This document shows, piece by piece, positions 1-10,800 of a DNA stretch of 64,000 bases. The notes beneath the pieces are model-generated. The model was given only the letters and a program-made list of their open reading frames with translations, was not told the DNA's origin and did no database searches. The stretch's first letter is position 1; the number at the start of each line of letters is the position of its first letter. Where the stretch lies: positions 1-64,000 of IMG/VR virus record IMGVR_UViG_3300028423_000904, one strand, 5' to 3'. This DNA comes from a virus. The position numbers and the translations under genes were made by a program.

Positions 1-1599
1 AGCACGGCTTTCAGATATCTAACAAGTGATGTCAAAGAACAAATTACAATTGAAGCCAGAACAGTTGGTGAATTTGTAAAAGAATTTGAAAGAAAATACA
101 ACGAATCATTGTTAAACGAATGGGCAGTTAATGCGAATGCTGGTGTTTACATTGATGAATACTATTTTGAATTTGACGAAACAACTGAAGACTGGGCTAA
201 CTGGAAATTTGAAATTCTGGATCAAGAATTTGAAGCAAGTGGTGCCAACTTTGTAGGAATTCCAGGACAAAATCCCAAACTACAAGTGACAGTCAATAAC
301 GGAACAAACATCATGAGTTTGTTTAGCCAGGTATTACAGCTCACGGCTGAATATAAGAAAATTCTATTAACTCAAGACCGTTATACAAAAACAGGAAAAC
401 AACGAACTGCTAGAAATAAACCAGAAGAAACAACTTCAGAAACTCTAGATGCATTTCCAACATTCTTTAAAATGATTCCCAGTGTTGAATATGGAAATTT
501 TGATCTTATTTCTAACAAGTATCAGAAATTGATCAAATTCAAGTTAAAAGCTTACGTGGTTACCGATGAAGTGATTGATGCAAACGCTTACCAATCCACT
601 GTTACAAATGAAAAAGCACAGGATAGTCGTGTTACTAATCTGATTGCAAATAATTTTTTAAGAAAGAAATATGATTATTATTATACAGGAAGAAATACCG
701 AAGTTATCGAATTTGATATAAAATTTGATTATGCGTATTACTATGCTGTTCCTTATGGTGATGGTTATTTTGGAGATCCAGAAACACAGAATCCACAATA
801 CTACAAAGATTTGGATGAACAGATTAGCAGAACAAGAAGAAAGATTGCAGATGCTAGGAAAAATGTCCGTGATGCAAAAAGAACACTGGACAGAACAACG
901 TATTCTGCAGGACCCGCGGCGCCTATAGAAATACGAAACACATTACAACAATTCAATGACGCTTTTAGTAATTTTGAAGACGTGATAGCTCAATCGCAGC
1001 AAGATCTGGTTGAACTCTATGATTATGCTCCGGGATCTATTGATCATCCTTTGCGATTTGTTCAAGATGTTGTTCCTGACGATGACATGCTTACGAGTGA
1101 TAATAACCGATACAGTGGAAATTTGAAATTTGGTGCAGTAAAAATGAATCTGGAAAATACCGCTGACCTTGTCAAGATTGAATTGGTAATACGCGGTGAT
1201 CCTTACTGGCTAGGGGTGCCAAACAGTTATATTAATAGCACAAGTGATGTGGATGAACTTGCTGACTTTGAAGCAGGGTCAGTGAATTTTTTCTTGAATG
1301 TGAATTTTCCGACACAAAATGAAGACCAAGACGGTAGAAGAAAGCCATCACCAGATTACCAACTTAGTGGTCTGTATACTGTGCGCAATGTAATTAATCG
1401 ATTTGAAAATGGACAATTTGTTCAATATTTGAGTGCGGTGCGTGACCTTGTTACTAATACATCAACAGTATATGAAAAACTATCTAACAATACTACCGTA
1501 AGAGATGCCTTGCAGAGAAGGGCAAGTTTTTCTAGAGAAGCACAGGATGCAGCACAGCGTTTCGAGGATTCTCGTCCAAATAACACAGGAAACAACTAA
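1..1599 (+). CDS. Virion structural protein, probably baseplate hub region (5' partial)
   Basis: The reading frame is open from base 1, so the gene begins upstream of the window; the TTG at 109 is internal and not a credible start. At least 532 residues are visible. The middle holds an aromatic stretch (YDYYYTGRNTEVIEFDIKF, nt about 670-730) of a kind I associate with hub or tail-tip proteins of T4-like phages, followed by a charged helical segment near nt 800-890 and a hydrophilic C-terminus. It overlaps the gp5 start by one base (taATG), so the two are translationally coupled. Its place before gp5 suggests a hub or central baseplate part. No enzyme motif is seen; the exact T4 counterpart is not identified. 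Confidence 0.7.
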   Translation, partial: STAFRYLTSDVKEQITIEARTVGEFVKEFERKYNESLLNEWAVNANAGVYIDEYYFEFDETTEDWANWKFEILDQEFEASGANFVGIPGQNPKLQVTVNNGTNIMSLFSQVLQLTAEYKKILLTQDRYTKTGKQRTARNKPEETTSETLDAFPTFFKMIPSVEYGNFDLISNKYQKLIKFKLKAYVVTDEVIDANAYQSTVTNEKAQDSRVTNLIANNFLRKKYDYYYTGRNTEVIEFDIKFDYAYYYAVPYGDGYFGDPETQNPQYYKDLDEQISRTRRKIADARKNVRDAKRTLDRTTYSAGPAAPIEIRNTLQQFNDAFSNFEDVIAQSQQDLVELYDYAPGSIDHPLRFVQDVVPDDDMLTSDNNRYSGNLKFGAVKMNLENTADLVKIELVIRGDPYWLGVPNSYINSTSDVDELADFEAGSVNFFLNVNFPTQNEDQDGRRKPSPDYQLSGLYTVRNVINRFENGQFVQYLSAVRDLVTNTSTVYEKLSNNTTVRDALQRRASFSREAQDAAQRFEDSRPNNTGNN

Positions 1600-3350
1600 T
1601 GAGTATCAATAGAAGCAGTGATACGTATAGTCGTAAAGTCAGGCCACAATACAATCAAAATGTGATGAATAAGGGTCTTAAAATTCCTGCAGGAATTTAT
1701 CGTGGCATTGTGGTTGATAACAAAGATCCTAGTAAAGAAGGTCGAGTAAAAGTTCAAATAATGAAATTTTATGGAACCTTTAATACTTCTGAAGAAACTT
1801 CGACCAATGTTGATCCTGAAAAATACCTTGGTGCAATGTGGTGCCGCACCACACTTCCTTTTGGTGGTGTAACACCTCCTGCAGAAGGTCCAAATGGAGG
1901 AATCAGTCAGAATCCATATGGGTTTGTTGGGCAACCACCAGAACTCAACAATGAAGTGATCGTAGCATTTAGTGGTGATACGCACAGTGGTATTGTTTTG
2001 GGAGTTTTGCTTGATCCAAAAACTTACAGCAATAGCAACGGACCAAGAACTCGTCAAACTGCGTCAGGAAAAACCACACTAGGACAAGAACAATCCAAAA
2101 CAATGGAGTCACCTGATCAGCCGCCTGATGAACACCCACAAGCCGCTGCTATTCGAAAACAAGGGTTAGAGCGGGACCGTATACGTGGTCAAAACTTCAG
2201 TTCTCCTACACGAGATCCTAGTTCGCGAACAATGGGTTTGTCAAGCCCAGCAGGGCACGCTATTATACTTGATGACGGAGATCTTGAAGATAGCGACAAC
2301 TTGCTCATGCGTATGCGCACAGCAGGTGGTGCGCAAATACTCATGGACGACACGAACGGTCTTACATATATCAATAACCGTGAAGGAAATGTATGGATTG
2401 AGATGAATCGTCATGGGGATATTGACATTTATGCCGGTAGCACGATTAATATCCATACACCAGGTGATATGAATTATCATTGTGGGGGTAGTTTTAATCT
2501 CCAAGCAAATGCAGATATCAATATGAAAGCTCTGGGATCTATCAAGATGCAAGCTACAGCTGGTCCTTTTGATATTACTTCAGGATCAAATTTGAATCTG
2601 ACAGCAGATGGCAATGGAAATCTTTCAATTGCTGGTAATTATCGTGAAACCGCTGCACGTATCGACATGAATGGTCCTGCGGCTGAAGTTGCGGCCCAGC
2701 CTGCTCCCAGTCAGCTCGCAGGCAATACAGGCGTCACAGAGAGCGTGTCACGCAGGGTTCCAGAAGCAGAGCCTTGGGCTGGACATTTGGATGTGAGTGT
2801 GCTTGACGAAGGCTCTGCTAGTGGTGCAGTTGCTCAAGGTGAAAACAATAGCTATTATTATGGGGCTCCGGTTGATCTATCAAGCTATAATGACCAGACT
2901 GGCGAATTTGACCTCAATGATTTCCCTGCATCACAGAGTGACTCACAATTCCTTACATTTTCTAGTAATGTGGATACCCGTATTGATCCTAAACTGATAT
3001 CAATGGTTGAAGAAGTTGCCCGAAGATTTGGAAGGCCTCTTACTGTCACATCAGGTTTCCGTTCTCCTAGCTACAATGCAAAAGTAGGCGGCGCAAAGAA
3101 ATCACAACACCAACTTGGTCACGCAGTTGACATTTCAGGAAACGGCCTATCAAATCAGGACCGGCTAGACTTGATCGCAATTGCAAGTGCAGTAGGAATT
3201 CGCGGTATTGGTGTTTACAATAGTGGAAGTATGCATTTTGATAATCGAGATGGAGCAAGAGCAGGCTGGGGAAGTGATTATACACGTAACAGTGTTCCAA
3301 GTTATGCAGTGAACACCATGAACAAACACCGTAGCGGAGGATTTGCATAA
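1599..3350 (+). CDS. 5: Baseplate hub / tail-tip protein gp5 with C-terminal M15 peptidase
   Basis: This is the cell-puncturing hub protein (583 aa). Residues about 32-150 form the gp5/VgrG-type OB-fold (GIYRGIVVDNKDPSKEGRV). Residues about 200-345 form the repetitive gp5/VgrG-like beta region. T4 gp5 carries a lysozyme between these parts; here none is present. Instead residues about 455-575 form an M15 (D-Ala-D-Ala carboxypeptidase-like) domain with the SxHxxGxAxD motif: S502, H504, G507, D511, and a later His546 in SMHFD as zinc ligand. The expected role is cutting peptide cross-links in the host wall during tail penetration. The start overlaps the previous stop, and the end overlaps the next start by one base. 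Confidence 0.9.
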   Translation: MSINRSSDTYSRKVRPQYNQNVMNKGLKIPAGIYRGIVVDNKDPSKEGRVKVQIMKFYGTFNTSEETSTNVDPEKYLGAMWCRTTLPFGGVTPPAEGPNGGISQNPYGFVGQPPELNNEVIVAFSGDTHSGIVLGVLLDPKTYSNSNGPRTRQTASGKTTLGQEQSKTMESPDQPPDEHPQAAAIRKQGLERDRIRGQNFSSPTRDPSSRTMGLSSPAGHAIILDDGDLEDSDNLLMRMRTAGGAQILMDDTNGLTYINNREGNVWIEMNRHGDIDIYAGSTINIHTPGDMNYHCGGSFNLQANADINMKALGSIKMQATAGPFDITSGSNLNLTADGNGNLSIAGNYRETAARIDMNGPAAEVAAQPAPSQLAGNTGVTESVSRRVPEAEPWAGHLDVSVLDEGSASGAVAQGENNSYYYGAPVDLSSYNDQTGEFDLNDFPASQSDSQFLTFSSNVDTRIDPKLISMVEEVARRFGRPLTVTSGFRSPSYNAKVGGAKKSQHQLGHAVDISGNGLSNQDRLDLIAIASAVGIRGIGVYNSGSMHFDNRDGARAGWGSDYTRNSVPSYAVNTMNKHRSGGFA

Positions 3351-4060
3351 TGTTAAGATTTGTTGATCCAGATAAGAGAATTCAATGGGACACATTCACT
3401 GTTCAGGATGATTATGCAGCAAAATTTCGTATTAATGTTGGTGTTGCAACTGTCAGTGAAGATATGCTCAATTTAATGCTAGGGTTTAAAACCTGGAGCG
3501 GTGTAAGATATCTTAATGACGATGGCGAATATGAGATTGGTTATGGTATTGGTGATCCTGACGATGTCCAAGGATACACCGAATCACAAGCATATTCTGA
3601 ATGGATTGGCTGGGTTAAAAATCGTCAAAAAATACTAAGAGCACAATTGCCGATTGTTGGAATAACACAAACGGCGTTTGATGCGCTATTAGGTCTTTAT
3701 CTTGGAACAGGGACCTGGAGAACAGTGCAGTCAAATGAGGGCACATATGACTTGGCTGACGCTGTAAAAAATGCCAATTGGCTACTAGCCGCAGACATTA
3801 TTTCACGTTGTAATATTGAACCAGAACAGCGCCGCGCCGAGGCTCGTGTCATGCAACTTGCAGACTATACCAGTTTCAAAACTAGAAGACAGCAATCAGT
3901 TCAGGGCGTTCTTGATTTGAGGAAAAAATACGTGGTTGGAATTGCAAATGATTTTGACAAGAAACAAGCAGAATTTGTTTATTACAGGCAATTGGGCGTT
4001 TTCTTGCCTGGTATGTCACAGTTGAGACAGCGTAGAGTTATAAATCAAGCACTCACATAA
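3350..4060 (+). CDS. GH24 lysozyme-like baseplate protein, catalytic Glu apparently lost
   Basis: This 236-aa protein has the layout of a T4-type (GH24) lysozyme: GFKTWSGVRYL at 45-55, then EIGYGIGD (62-69), GYTESQA (75-81) and ITQTAFDALLGLYLGTGTW (105-123). In active GH24 enzymes the first motif ends in FEG, with Glu as the acid; here the matching residues are WSG, with Ser50 in that place. I infer a structural, probably inactive lysozyme fold. Residues after about 185 form a charged tail. The gene sits between gp5 and gp25, where T4 has gp53, so it may serve as the gp53-position wedge protein, but I see no direct gp53 similarity. The SD GGAGG lies about 10 nt upstream, inside the gp5 gene. 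Confidence 0.7.
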   Translation: MLRFVDPDKRIQWDTFTVQDDYAAKFRINVGVATVSEDMLNLMLGFKTWSGVRYLNDDGEYEIGYGIGDPDDVQGYTESQAYSEWIGWVKNRQKILRAQLPIVGITQTAFDALLGLYLGTGTWRTVQSNEGTYDLADAVKNANWLLAADIISRCNIEPEQRRAEARVMQLADYTSFKTRRQQSVQGVLDLRKKYVVGIANDFDKKQAEFVYYRQLGVFLPGMSQLRQRRVINQALT

Positions 4061-4076
4061 ACTACGCAGATTTTCA

Positions 4077-4098
4077 TGCCATAAATATAGATATGGCA
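4077..4098 (+). promoter_or_regulatory. Hairpin over the gp25 start codon with embedded late box
   Basis: TGCCATA (4077-4083) and TATGGCA (4092-4098) are perfect 7-bp inverted repeats around an 8-nt loop. The ATG of gp25 (4093) is in the 3' arm. The late-type box ATAAATA (4081-4087) spans the end of the 5' arm and the loop. No SD is present. Read-through RNA from upstream would fold and hide the start; RNA begun at the late box would lack the 5' arm. Confidence 0.55.
4081..4087 (+). promoter_or_regulatory. Late promoter box ATAAATA, 5 nt before the gp25 ATG
   Basis: The box matches the core of the T4 late promoter (TATAAATA). With usual spacing transcription would begin at about the A of the ATG at 4093, giving a leaderless mRNA. 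The same 5-nt spacing recurs at 31451, 33299, 38460 and 43166. Confidence 0.5.
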
Positions 4099-4458
4099 AC
4101 ATTTATCGGCTTTTCAACATATGGCAAACGCACTGGCACCAGAGTTCTAGAAGATAAAGAACTTGCAAAACGTGATTTGCTGAATCATTTTTATACTCGC
4201 CGCGGCGAGCGTCTTGGTGAACCAGAATTTGGAAGTATTCTTCCTGAGCTAATTTTTGAACAATTTGAACAAGTCATTATTGATGCGGCTGATGATGATG
4301 TAAGAACAATTATCAACAGTGATCCGCGTTGGGATCTCGTTGATTACAGAATTAATATAGGTGAACAAAGTATTACTATAGAAGTTCAATTGCAATATAT
4401 TCCAGACTTGAGTGATGACACATTGAGGCTAGAATACAAGAACAACGAAGAGATTTAA
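4093..4458 (+). CDS. 25: Baseplate wedge protein gp25 (GPW/gp25 family)
   Basis: This 121-aa protein has the gp25/GpW family signature: KDLAKRDLLNHF-type helix (here ELAKRDLLNHFYTRRGERL, 23-41) and PEFGSILPELIFEQ. These features belong to the conserved wedge protein that links the inner baseplate to the sheath, with a fold related to the sheath handshake domain. Length is close to the T4 protein (132 aa). It is followed after 3 bases by gp6, its wedge partner. There is no SD; the start lies in a small hairpin 5 nt after a late box. Confidence 0.93.
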   Translation: MATFIGFSTYGKRTGTRVLEDKELAKRDLLNHFYTRRGERLGEPEFGSILPELIFEQFEQVIIDAADDDVRTIINSDPRWDLVDYRINIGEQSITIEVQLQYIPDLSDDTLRLEYKNNEEI

Positions 4459-4461
4459 TTT

Positions 4462-7400
4462 ATGGCACAAAGCGTACGTCAAAGAAACCTGTTTGCAGCA
4501 GAAGATTATCGTTTAGTTTACGATAGTTTCAAACAGGCAAACTTTCAAGCTTACGATTATGATACAATTCGCGGAGCGTTGGTTGATTACATTCAACAAC
4601 AATATCCGGAAAATTTTAACGATTGGTTACAGAGTTCAGAATTTGTTGCGCTGATTGAGACACTTTCATTCTTAGCGCATTCCTTAGCATTTAGAATCGA
4701 TCAAGCAGGACGTGAAAATTTTCTAAGCACCGCCGAACGCCGTGCCAGCGTTTTAAGGATTGCTGACTTTCTTGGATATACACCAACAAGACATCAACCA
4801 GCTCGAGGACAACTGAAAATTGTGAGTATTCGAACAACTCAAGATGTTTATGATATCAATGGTAGCAGCCTTAAAAACACCACTGTGGATTTCGAAGATG
4901 ATTATCAGAATTTTCTTTTGGTCATGAACGAAATACTCAACCCAACTAATAAATTTGGCCGTCCAACAAATTCTACACGCATTGGTAGTATAAAAAATGA
5001 CATTTACTCGACCAATATTTCTGGAAACCGTGAAGTCACATATCCTTTCAATGCAGAAATTAATGGTAATCGTAATTCATTTGAAATCCACGGCGTGGAA
5101 ATCAATACAACAAAAAACATTTTACAAGAATCAGAACCAGACCCTGCAGGAAGTTTTGATCTTGTCTACAAAAATGATGGTCAGGGATTAGGCAGTAACA
5201 ACACAGGATTTTTCGTAGGATTCAAACAAGGAACATTAAAATTTAATGACATTAATGCTGATCAGGCTGTAAGTGACTTGCTTGTAGACCTGAATGAAAC
5301 AAATGTTAATAACAGTGATGTATGGGTTCAAGAAATTAATTCAGCAGGAGAGGTTCAAGATTCATGGACTAAAGTTGATTCTAGTTTTGGTGCAAATACC
5401 ATATTCAATAATATACGTCAGGACAATCGAAAACTCTATACAGTAAAAACCTTGGATAATGACAATATTAATATCCAATTTGGTGATGGTGTTTTTGCAG
5501 AGATACCTCGCGGATTAATCCGTATCTGGTACCGCACTGGTGTAAACCAAACATACGCACTCTCGCCTGATGATGTTGGCACAGTTTCATTTGGTTTTGA
5601 TTACGAAGCAGCAGACGGAAATTCTTATTCTGTCACATTTGGTTGTGAACTCCAAGAACCAGTAACAAACGCAGCATCACGTGAGTCAGTATCAAGTATC
5701 AAGAAAAATGCAGGACGTGTTTTTGCATCACAAGATAGAATGATTACAGCCGGTGATTATTCTGTATTTCCGCTTACAGTGAGTGAAAATATTCGAAAAA
5801 TTAAAGCTGTAAATCGCACATATTCTGGCCATTCAAGATTTATAAAACCACAAGACCCTACAGCAACATACCAGAGTGTCGATATGGTTTCAGATGATGG
5901 ATATATCTTTACTCAGGGTGTAACATACAGGACATCACTTGATTTGCCTTCAACACTTGGTAGTGACCAGATTTACGAGCGTTACCTTGCAGATATAATT
6001 GAAAATCCAGAAGTTATCAATTTGTTTTATGACAAGTATAGCGAAACAGAAGTAGATTTTTCTACATCAACTGGAAGCTATGAATGGCAGCAAATCACGT
6101 CTGGCTATAGGGGGTCGACTGGATATTTTACTTTGAACGGTGTTATTCAAAAATCAGGTCAAAATGCAACAAATGATTTAAACCTTGCACGTCCGGGGTC
6201 AATTATTGAGTTTATCGAAGCACCATATAATGAAGGAACATTGGGCGAACCTGGTGATTCATTAACAATAGTAAATCAAGGTAGTGAGTTTACTTCTGCA
6301 CCAACTGTTACTATTCGTGGAACAGGCACGGGAGCAGAAGCAGTCGCTACTGTTTCTGGCGGTCAGCTTGCCAGCGTAACACTTACCAATGGTGGATCAG
6401 GATATCAGAATCCAGTTATCGTTGAAATTTCAGGAGGTAGTGGTATCAATGCAGAAGTGGTTGCAACAGCTACCACGGCAAAGAAAAGTTGGGCTCGTGT
6501 TGTTGACATTGTTAATGAAGGACAAGGCATCACAGACTCAAATGGTAATCCAACTGGATTAACAAGTCGGGGACAAGGGGCGATTGTTTTAAACAAAGCA
6601 ATTCCAAATACTGCACGAGTTTCCAGAATCTTCCCAGCATACAAAAATGTATTTTCAGAAGAAGAAAAAGAGGAAATACTTGAAGAAATTTCAAACTTTA
6701 ATACGTTTGGATTGCGTTATGATGAAAATGATAACAGATGGAAAATCATCCGTGCTGGTGATTTGCCTGAACCAGATGAAAACAGTCCGGACAATTTTAG
6801 TTTTGCTAATGCTGGGGATCGAACAAGCAATAACCTTGACCATAGTTGGATCGTTCGAGTAGATTACAGTTCTGACGCATGGTCATTTGTTTCACGTCGT
6901 TCAAGGATTGTGTTTGGTTCTGATGAAAGGATACGTTTCTACAATCAAAACGGACGCCGTCGGTTTAATGTTGAAACAAACAAGCCAGAAAGAGATCGTA
7001 TTATTGTGAGCAAGATCAATACACGACCAAATGGAAGTGTTTATCCGATTAGTGAAGATTTGCCATTTTATGCTTACAAGTATTACACTGAGTCAGATGG
7101 TTATACTGACGATCGTAAAGTTATCGTGACATTGGCAGATGTTGATAATGACAATTATCCAGACAACCCACTGGCTTTCAAAACGCTTAGTGGTGCAAAC
7201 ACCATATACCTGGACACAACAACACAGGATGGTTTTGAATACACAGTTCGTTCAGATTCAGGAACCGCAGTAACAGGACGCGAGGACTTGACTTTTACTT
7301 GGAAACGCATTTCTGAATCAAATTATCGTATTGATCCTAGCCTGTCAAATATTATTGATGTTTATGTTCTTAACCAGAATTATGACACTAAATATCGTGA

Positions 7401-7887
7401 ATGGATTGCTGATGATCGTATTTCTGGTAACCAGCCTAGCCCGCCTACAGAGGTGGAATTGGAAAAACAATTTACTAGCTTGGATTCCAAGAAAGCTATT
7501 AGTGATTCAATTGTATATCGGGCAGCTGAATACAAAGTTCTATTTGGTGAGCTAGCCGATGTTGAACTGCAAGGTAGGTTTAAAGTTGTGAAAGTTTCAG
7601 GAACTACACTAACTGATAATGAAATAAAATCAAGAGTGTTGGATGCTATCAAAGAATTCTTTGATATTGAAAATTGGGATTTTGGAGAAACTTTCTACTT
7701 CACTGAACTTTCAGCATATATTCACCAACAACTTCCTGGCGTTATCAGCAGCGTTGTGATTGTTCCAACGCAGAGCAATAGTGTTTTTGGAGACCTATTC
7801 CAGGTTATTCCGGAAAGCAACGAGCTATTCTTGCCTGACGTAACACTTGTCGATATTGATATTGTCGACTCACTAAACACAATTTAA
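4462..7887 (+). CDS. 6: Baseplate wedge protein gp6
   Basis: This is the main wedge protein, which forms the iris-like ring of the inner baseplate. The N-terminus has the gp6/gpJ pattern YPENFNDWLQSSEFVALIE, FRIDQAGRENFLSTAERR and ADFLGYTPTRHQPARG (residues about 52-115). At 1141 aa it is much longer than T4 gp6 (660 aa). The extra length includes a glycine-rich beta repeat at about 600-670 (GTGTGAEAVATVSGG ... NGGSGYQNPVIVEISGG), a type also present in the next gene. The C-terminus (about 1010-1141) looks like a conserved gp6 end. It follows gp25 closely and precedes the gp7-position gene by 9 bases. Confidence 0.92.
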   Translation: MAQSVRQRNLFAAEDYRLVYDSFKQANFQAYDYDTIRGALVDYIQQQYPENFNDWLQSSEFVALIETLSFLAHSLAFRIDQAGRENFLSTAERRASVLRIADFLGYTPTRHQPARGQLKIVSIRTTQDVYDINGSSLKNTTVDFEDDYQNFLLVMNEILNPTNKFGRPTNSTRIGSIKNDIYSTNISGNREVTYPFNAEINGNRNSFEIHGVEINTTKNILQESEPDPAGSFDLVYKNDGQGLGSNNTGFFVGFKQGTLKFNDINADQAVSDLLVDLNETNVNNSDVWVQEINSAGEVQDSWTKVDSSFGANTIFNNIRQDNRKLYTVKTLDNDNINIQFGDGVFAEIPRGLIRIWYRTGVNQTYALSPDDVGTVSFGFDYEAADGNSYSVTFGCELQEPVTNAASRESVSSIKKNAGRVFASQDRMITAGDYSVFPLTVSENIRKIKAVNRTYSGHSRFIKPQDPTATYQSVDMVSDDGYIFTQGVTYRTSLDLPSTLGSDQIYERYLADIIENPEVINLFYDKYSETEVDFSTSTGSYEWQQITSGYRGSTGYFTLNGVIQKSGQNATNDLNLARPGSIIEFIEAPYNEGTLGEPGDSLTIVNQGSEFTSAPTVTIRGTGTGAEAVATVSGGQLASVTLTNGGSGYQNPVIVEISGGSGINAEVVATATTAKKSWARVVDIVNEGQGITDSNGNPTGLTSRGQGAIVLNKAIPNTARVSRIFPAYKNVFSEEEKEEILEEISNFNTFGLRYDENDNRWKIIRAGDLPEPDENSPDNFSFANAGDRTSNNLDHSWIVRVDYSSDAWSFVSRRSRIVFGSDERIRFYNQNGRRRFNVETNKPERDRIIVSKINTRPNGSVYPISEDLPFYAYKYYTESDGYTDDRKVIVTLADVDNDNYPDNPLAFKTLSGANTIYLDTTTQDGFEYTVRSDSGTAVTGREDLTFTWKRISESNYRIDPSLSNIIDVYVLNQNYDTKYREWIADDRISGNQPSPPTEVELEKQFTSLDSKKAISDSIVYRAAEYKVLFGELADVELQGRFKVVKVSGTTLTDNEIKSRVLDAIKEFFDIENWDFGETFYFTELSAYIHQQLPGVISSVVIVPTQSNSVFGDLFQVIPESNELFLPDVTLVDIDIVDSLNTI

Positions 7888-7896
7888 GGTATATAA

Positions 7897-10800
7897 ATGT
7901 CTACAAACTATAGTGCCAAACCAACTGATGTAAAGAATTTCACAACTAGTGCAGAAGTCAATCTGCCACAAGATTTTCAAGACTATAGTGAATTTCTACC
8001 TCACATTAATCGCACAGAATCACTTCAGAGATTCTTTGGCGCTACAGTCAACCAACTGTTAAGCAGTGGCTCAACTCAAACAATCGATGCGTTCTGGGGT
8101 AGATTAAGTGGTCGAGACTATAATCCAGACCGTGATATTTTCAATCCTGAAACTAGTGCTGATCGTTTGAATTACCAGTTTCAGCCAGGCACAGTGTCCA
8201 AACTAGCAGGTGAACCACAACAAACTGTTTCTTATGTAAACTGGCTCAAGCGTTTGGAAAGCTTAGGCGCTGATCTAGACAACCATGACCGCGTATTCAG
8301 TGAACCAGGGTATGTTCTTGATCTGCCAATCAATACTGATATGTTTGTCAATTACGACAATTATTACTGGCTTGAAGGTGACATTCCACTGATTGAGATT
8401 GAAGCTACTGTTACTGATCCGATTGACATCGACGATATTGTTGCGGTTTCAGAATATACTACACCGACTCTTGGTAACTATAAAACTGTTGAATTTGTTA
8501 CAGGACTAAGAGTAAAATTCATAGGTGATTACGTTTCAAGCACTAGTGGTGATTACAGTGCAGACGCAATTTATTTTGTGGAAAATGTCGGAGATCGTGA
8601 CGGTATCAAACTTGTTGAAATTCAGGATGCAGCAGGGAATGACAGGTTTCCACGATATACTCCATATTACATTCAGCCGCGTGAAGGATGGGATACTGTA
8701 GATTGGGATACAACTCCCTGGGATGGTTTTGCTGATTTTGAAGAATATAATATTTCAACAACAGAAACACGAGAAGATCTTGCGCTAAACAAATCTTATA
8801 TTGTAATGGAACGATGGGCTGAAGACAAAAACCCATGGGCAAGAACCAATCGCTGGTTTTCAATTCATGCATTAAGAGTTGCAACAGAATATAATGAACT
8901 TGATCTCGAGGCATATCTGAATAATAAAACTCGTGCAAAGAGACCAATTGTTGAATTCCAAGCAAACATGGAGCTCTATAATACATGCTCAACATTTGTT
9001 GAAACAATTGATTATGTCATTAGTATTGAACAGCTAACAGAAATGCTTTCTGGCCGCGCTAATTTCTTTATTGATAGTGAAAACGCAATTCAGAATGGAG
9101 ACACTATTCTTGTTGCAAAAGACGAACCAGGAGGTATTGAACTTGTAGAATTTAACGAAGACTTTAACGATGACTTTGATGCTGGCGAATCAAGCGATGG
9201 GCCTTTCGGCACCTCATTCAGCAAAGCATTTAATATCGGTATTCAAAACATTTTCTACGAAGATTCTTTTACTATAACTGGAGTTGGATCATCAATCAGT
9301 ATTACGCCTTATAATTCCTATAATAATGATGAATATATTATTGTTAAAAAAGGAACGGAAAAGGGTAAAATTTATTGCTATGATAATGGGACCTGGTCTG
9401 AAGCACAAACAAAAGAAACTCGTGGTTCACATCCTCTGTTCAATTTGTATGATCAGGAAAAAACAGCTCTAGAAAGTTTTGACAATACTGATTTCCAAGG
9501 CGACAAAGTTTTTGGTTATAAAACAAGTTCTGCAGGAATTTATGATCGTGAATTGGGAATGAGTCCTGAATATACGAACGATGGTGTATTCGGTAACTTC
9601 CGATTTGAATGGACACTGACAAATAACAGATATAATCAGGACATTACTATTAACACAGCAGAGGAAATACGTGGTTTCTATTTCTGGAGAGACCGTGTTC
9701 GTGATGAATATTTTAATGGCTGGTCAAATATAAGAGGATCTCAGCGCGTCCCTCTAATACAGACACAAGTCTCAGATGGTGATAATCAGATTGAATTTGA
9801 ATTAGGCACAACTGAAATTGATCATACAACTGAGTATACTGTGAGCTTGGTGGACGGTGCATATCGTTGGTATGATCATAGCTACATTGATCGCACACCA
9901 ATTGGTTATGCCAATCCAGAATTTGTTTGGAAATATGACACAGAATATACTATTAACGACTTGATCAGTGTTCCTGCTGATAAGTTAGAGTTTGTTGATC
10001 CTTATGGCAACACAGACGCGAATATTACTGTTGCCACAGTTAGTGATGTTCTTAAGAAAGTCGAAATTTCCTCGTCATATGATTATGGTGTTGTTTTGTA
10101 TCGTATGCAAAGCGATCCAACAGTTTATGGAGAAATTCATCTTACTAATGAAAATCATGAACGAGTTCGTGTTTATAAGAATGGACAAATTTTGTCAATT
10201 GACGATGATTACACCATTAGCGGAACCACTCTATCAGTAACAGCGGATTGTCAGGAAGACGATGTTGTTGAACTAATGTATGTTGCTGATACTGATCTAG
10301 AAAATGTTGTTTATGACGTTGCACCAGTTCATTTCTACAACAATGAAAACAATCCGTTTACTGAAGCAGGTTATGATGATCTTATTAATCACCTCTCTCG
10401 CCAGCTTTCCGCAATGCCAGGGTTTGAAGGTGATATTTTTGGACTAAACAATTACCATAAAACATTGCGTTTGAATACATACGATGGTCTTATTCGTCAG
10501 CAAATTCATCGCACCAAATTGTTGCATTATCTACTCGATCAGGAAAATATTAATCCTATCCGTGCTCTCAAAACCAATGCAAAAGATTATGCAAACTTTA
10601 AGAAATACTTTAGAAATAAAATTCACCAGCTGTGGAAAACAGAAAGCTGGAACAGTGTTCGTGAATTGGTTGATCGAGCAATTTCAGATATCAATATTGG
10701 TAAAAATAATGATTTCAAATATGCACATTCTGACATGCTTTATGCATCGCAGTATAAGACGTTAACTTATGAAATCACAGATGCAACAACTACATTTGCA

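Noticed and set aside
1596-2057. Minus-strand open frame (153 codons) opposite gp5
   Set aside because: Covers the conserved OB-fold region of gp5 in antisense, with no start signals.
7887-7897. Late box at TATATAAATG before the giant gene
   Set aside because: It reads TATAAATG rather than TATAAATA and overlaps the ATG, leaving no room for a start site; the AAGG SD explains translation from the gp6 transcript.
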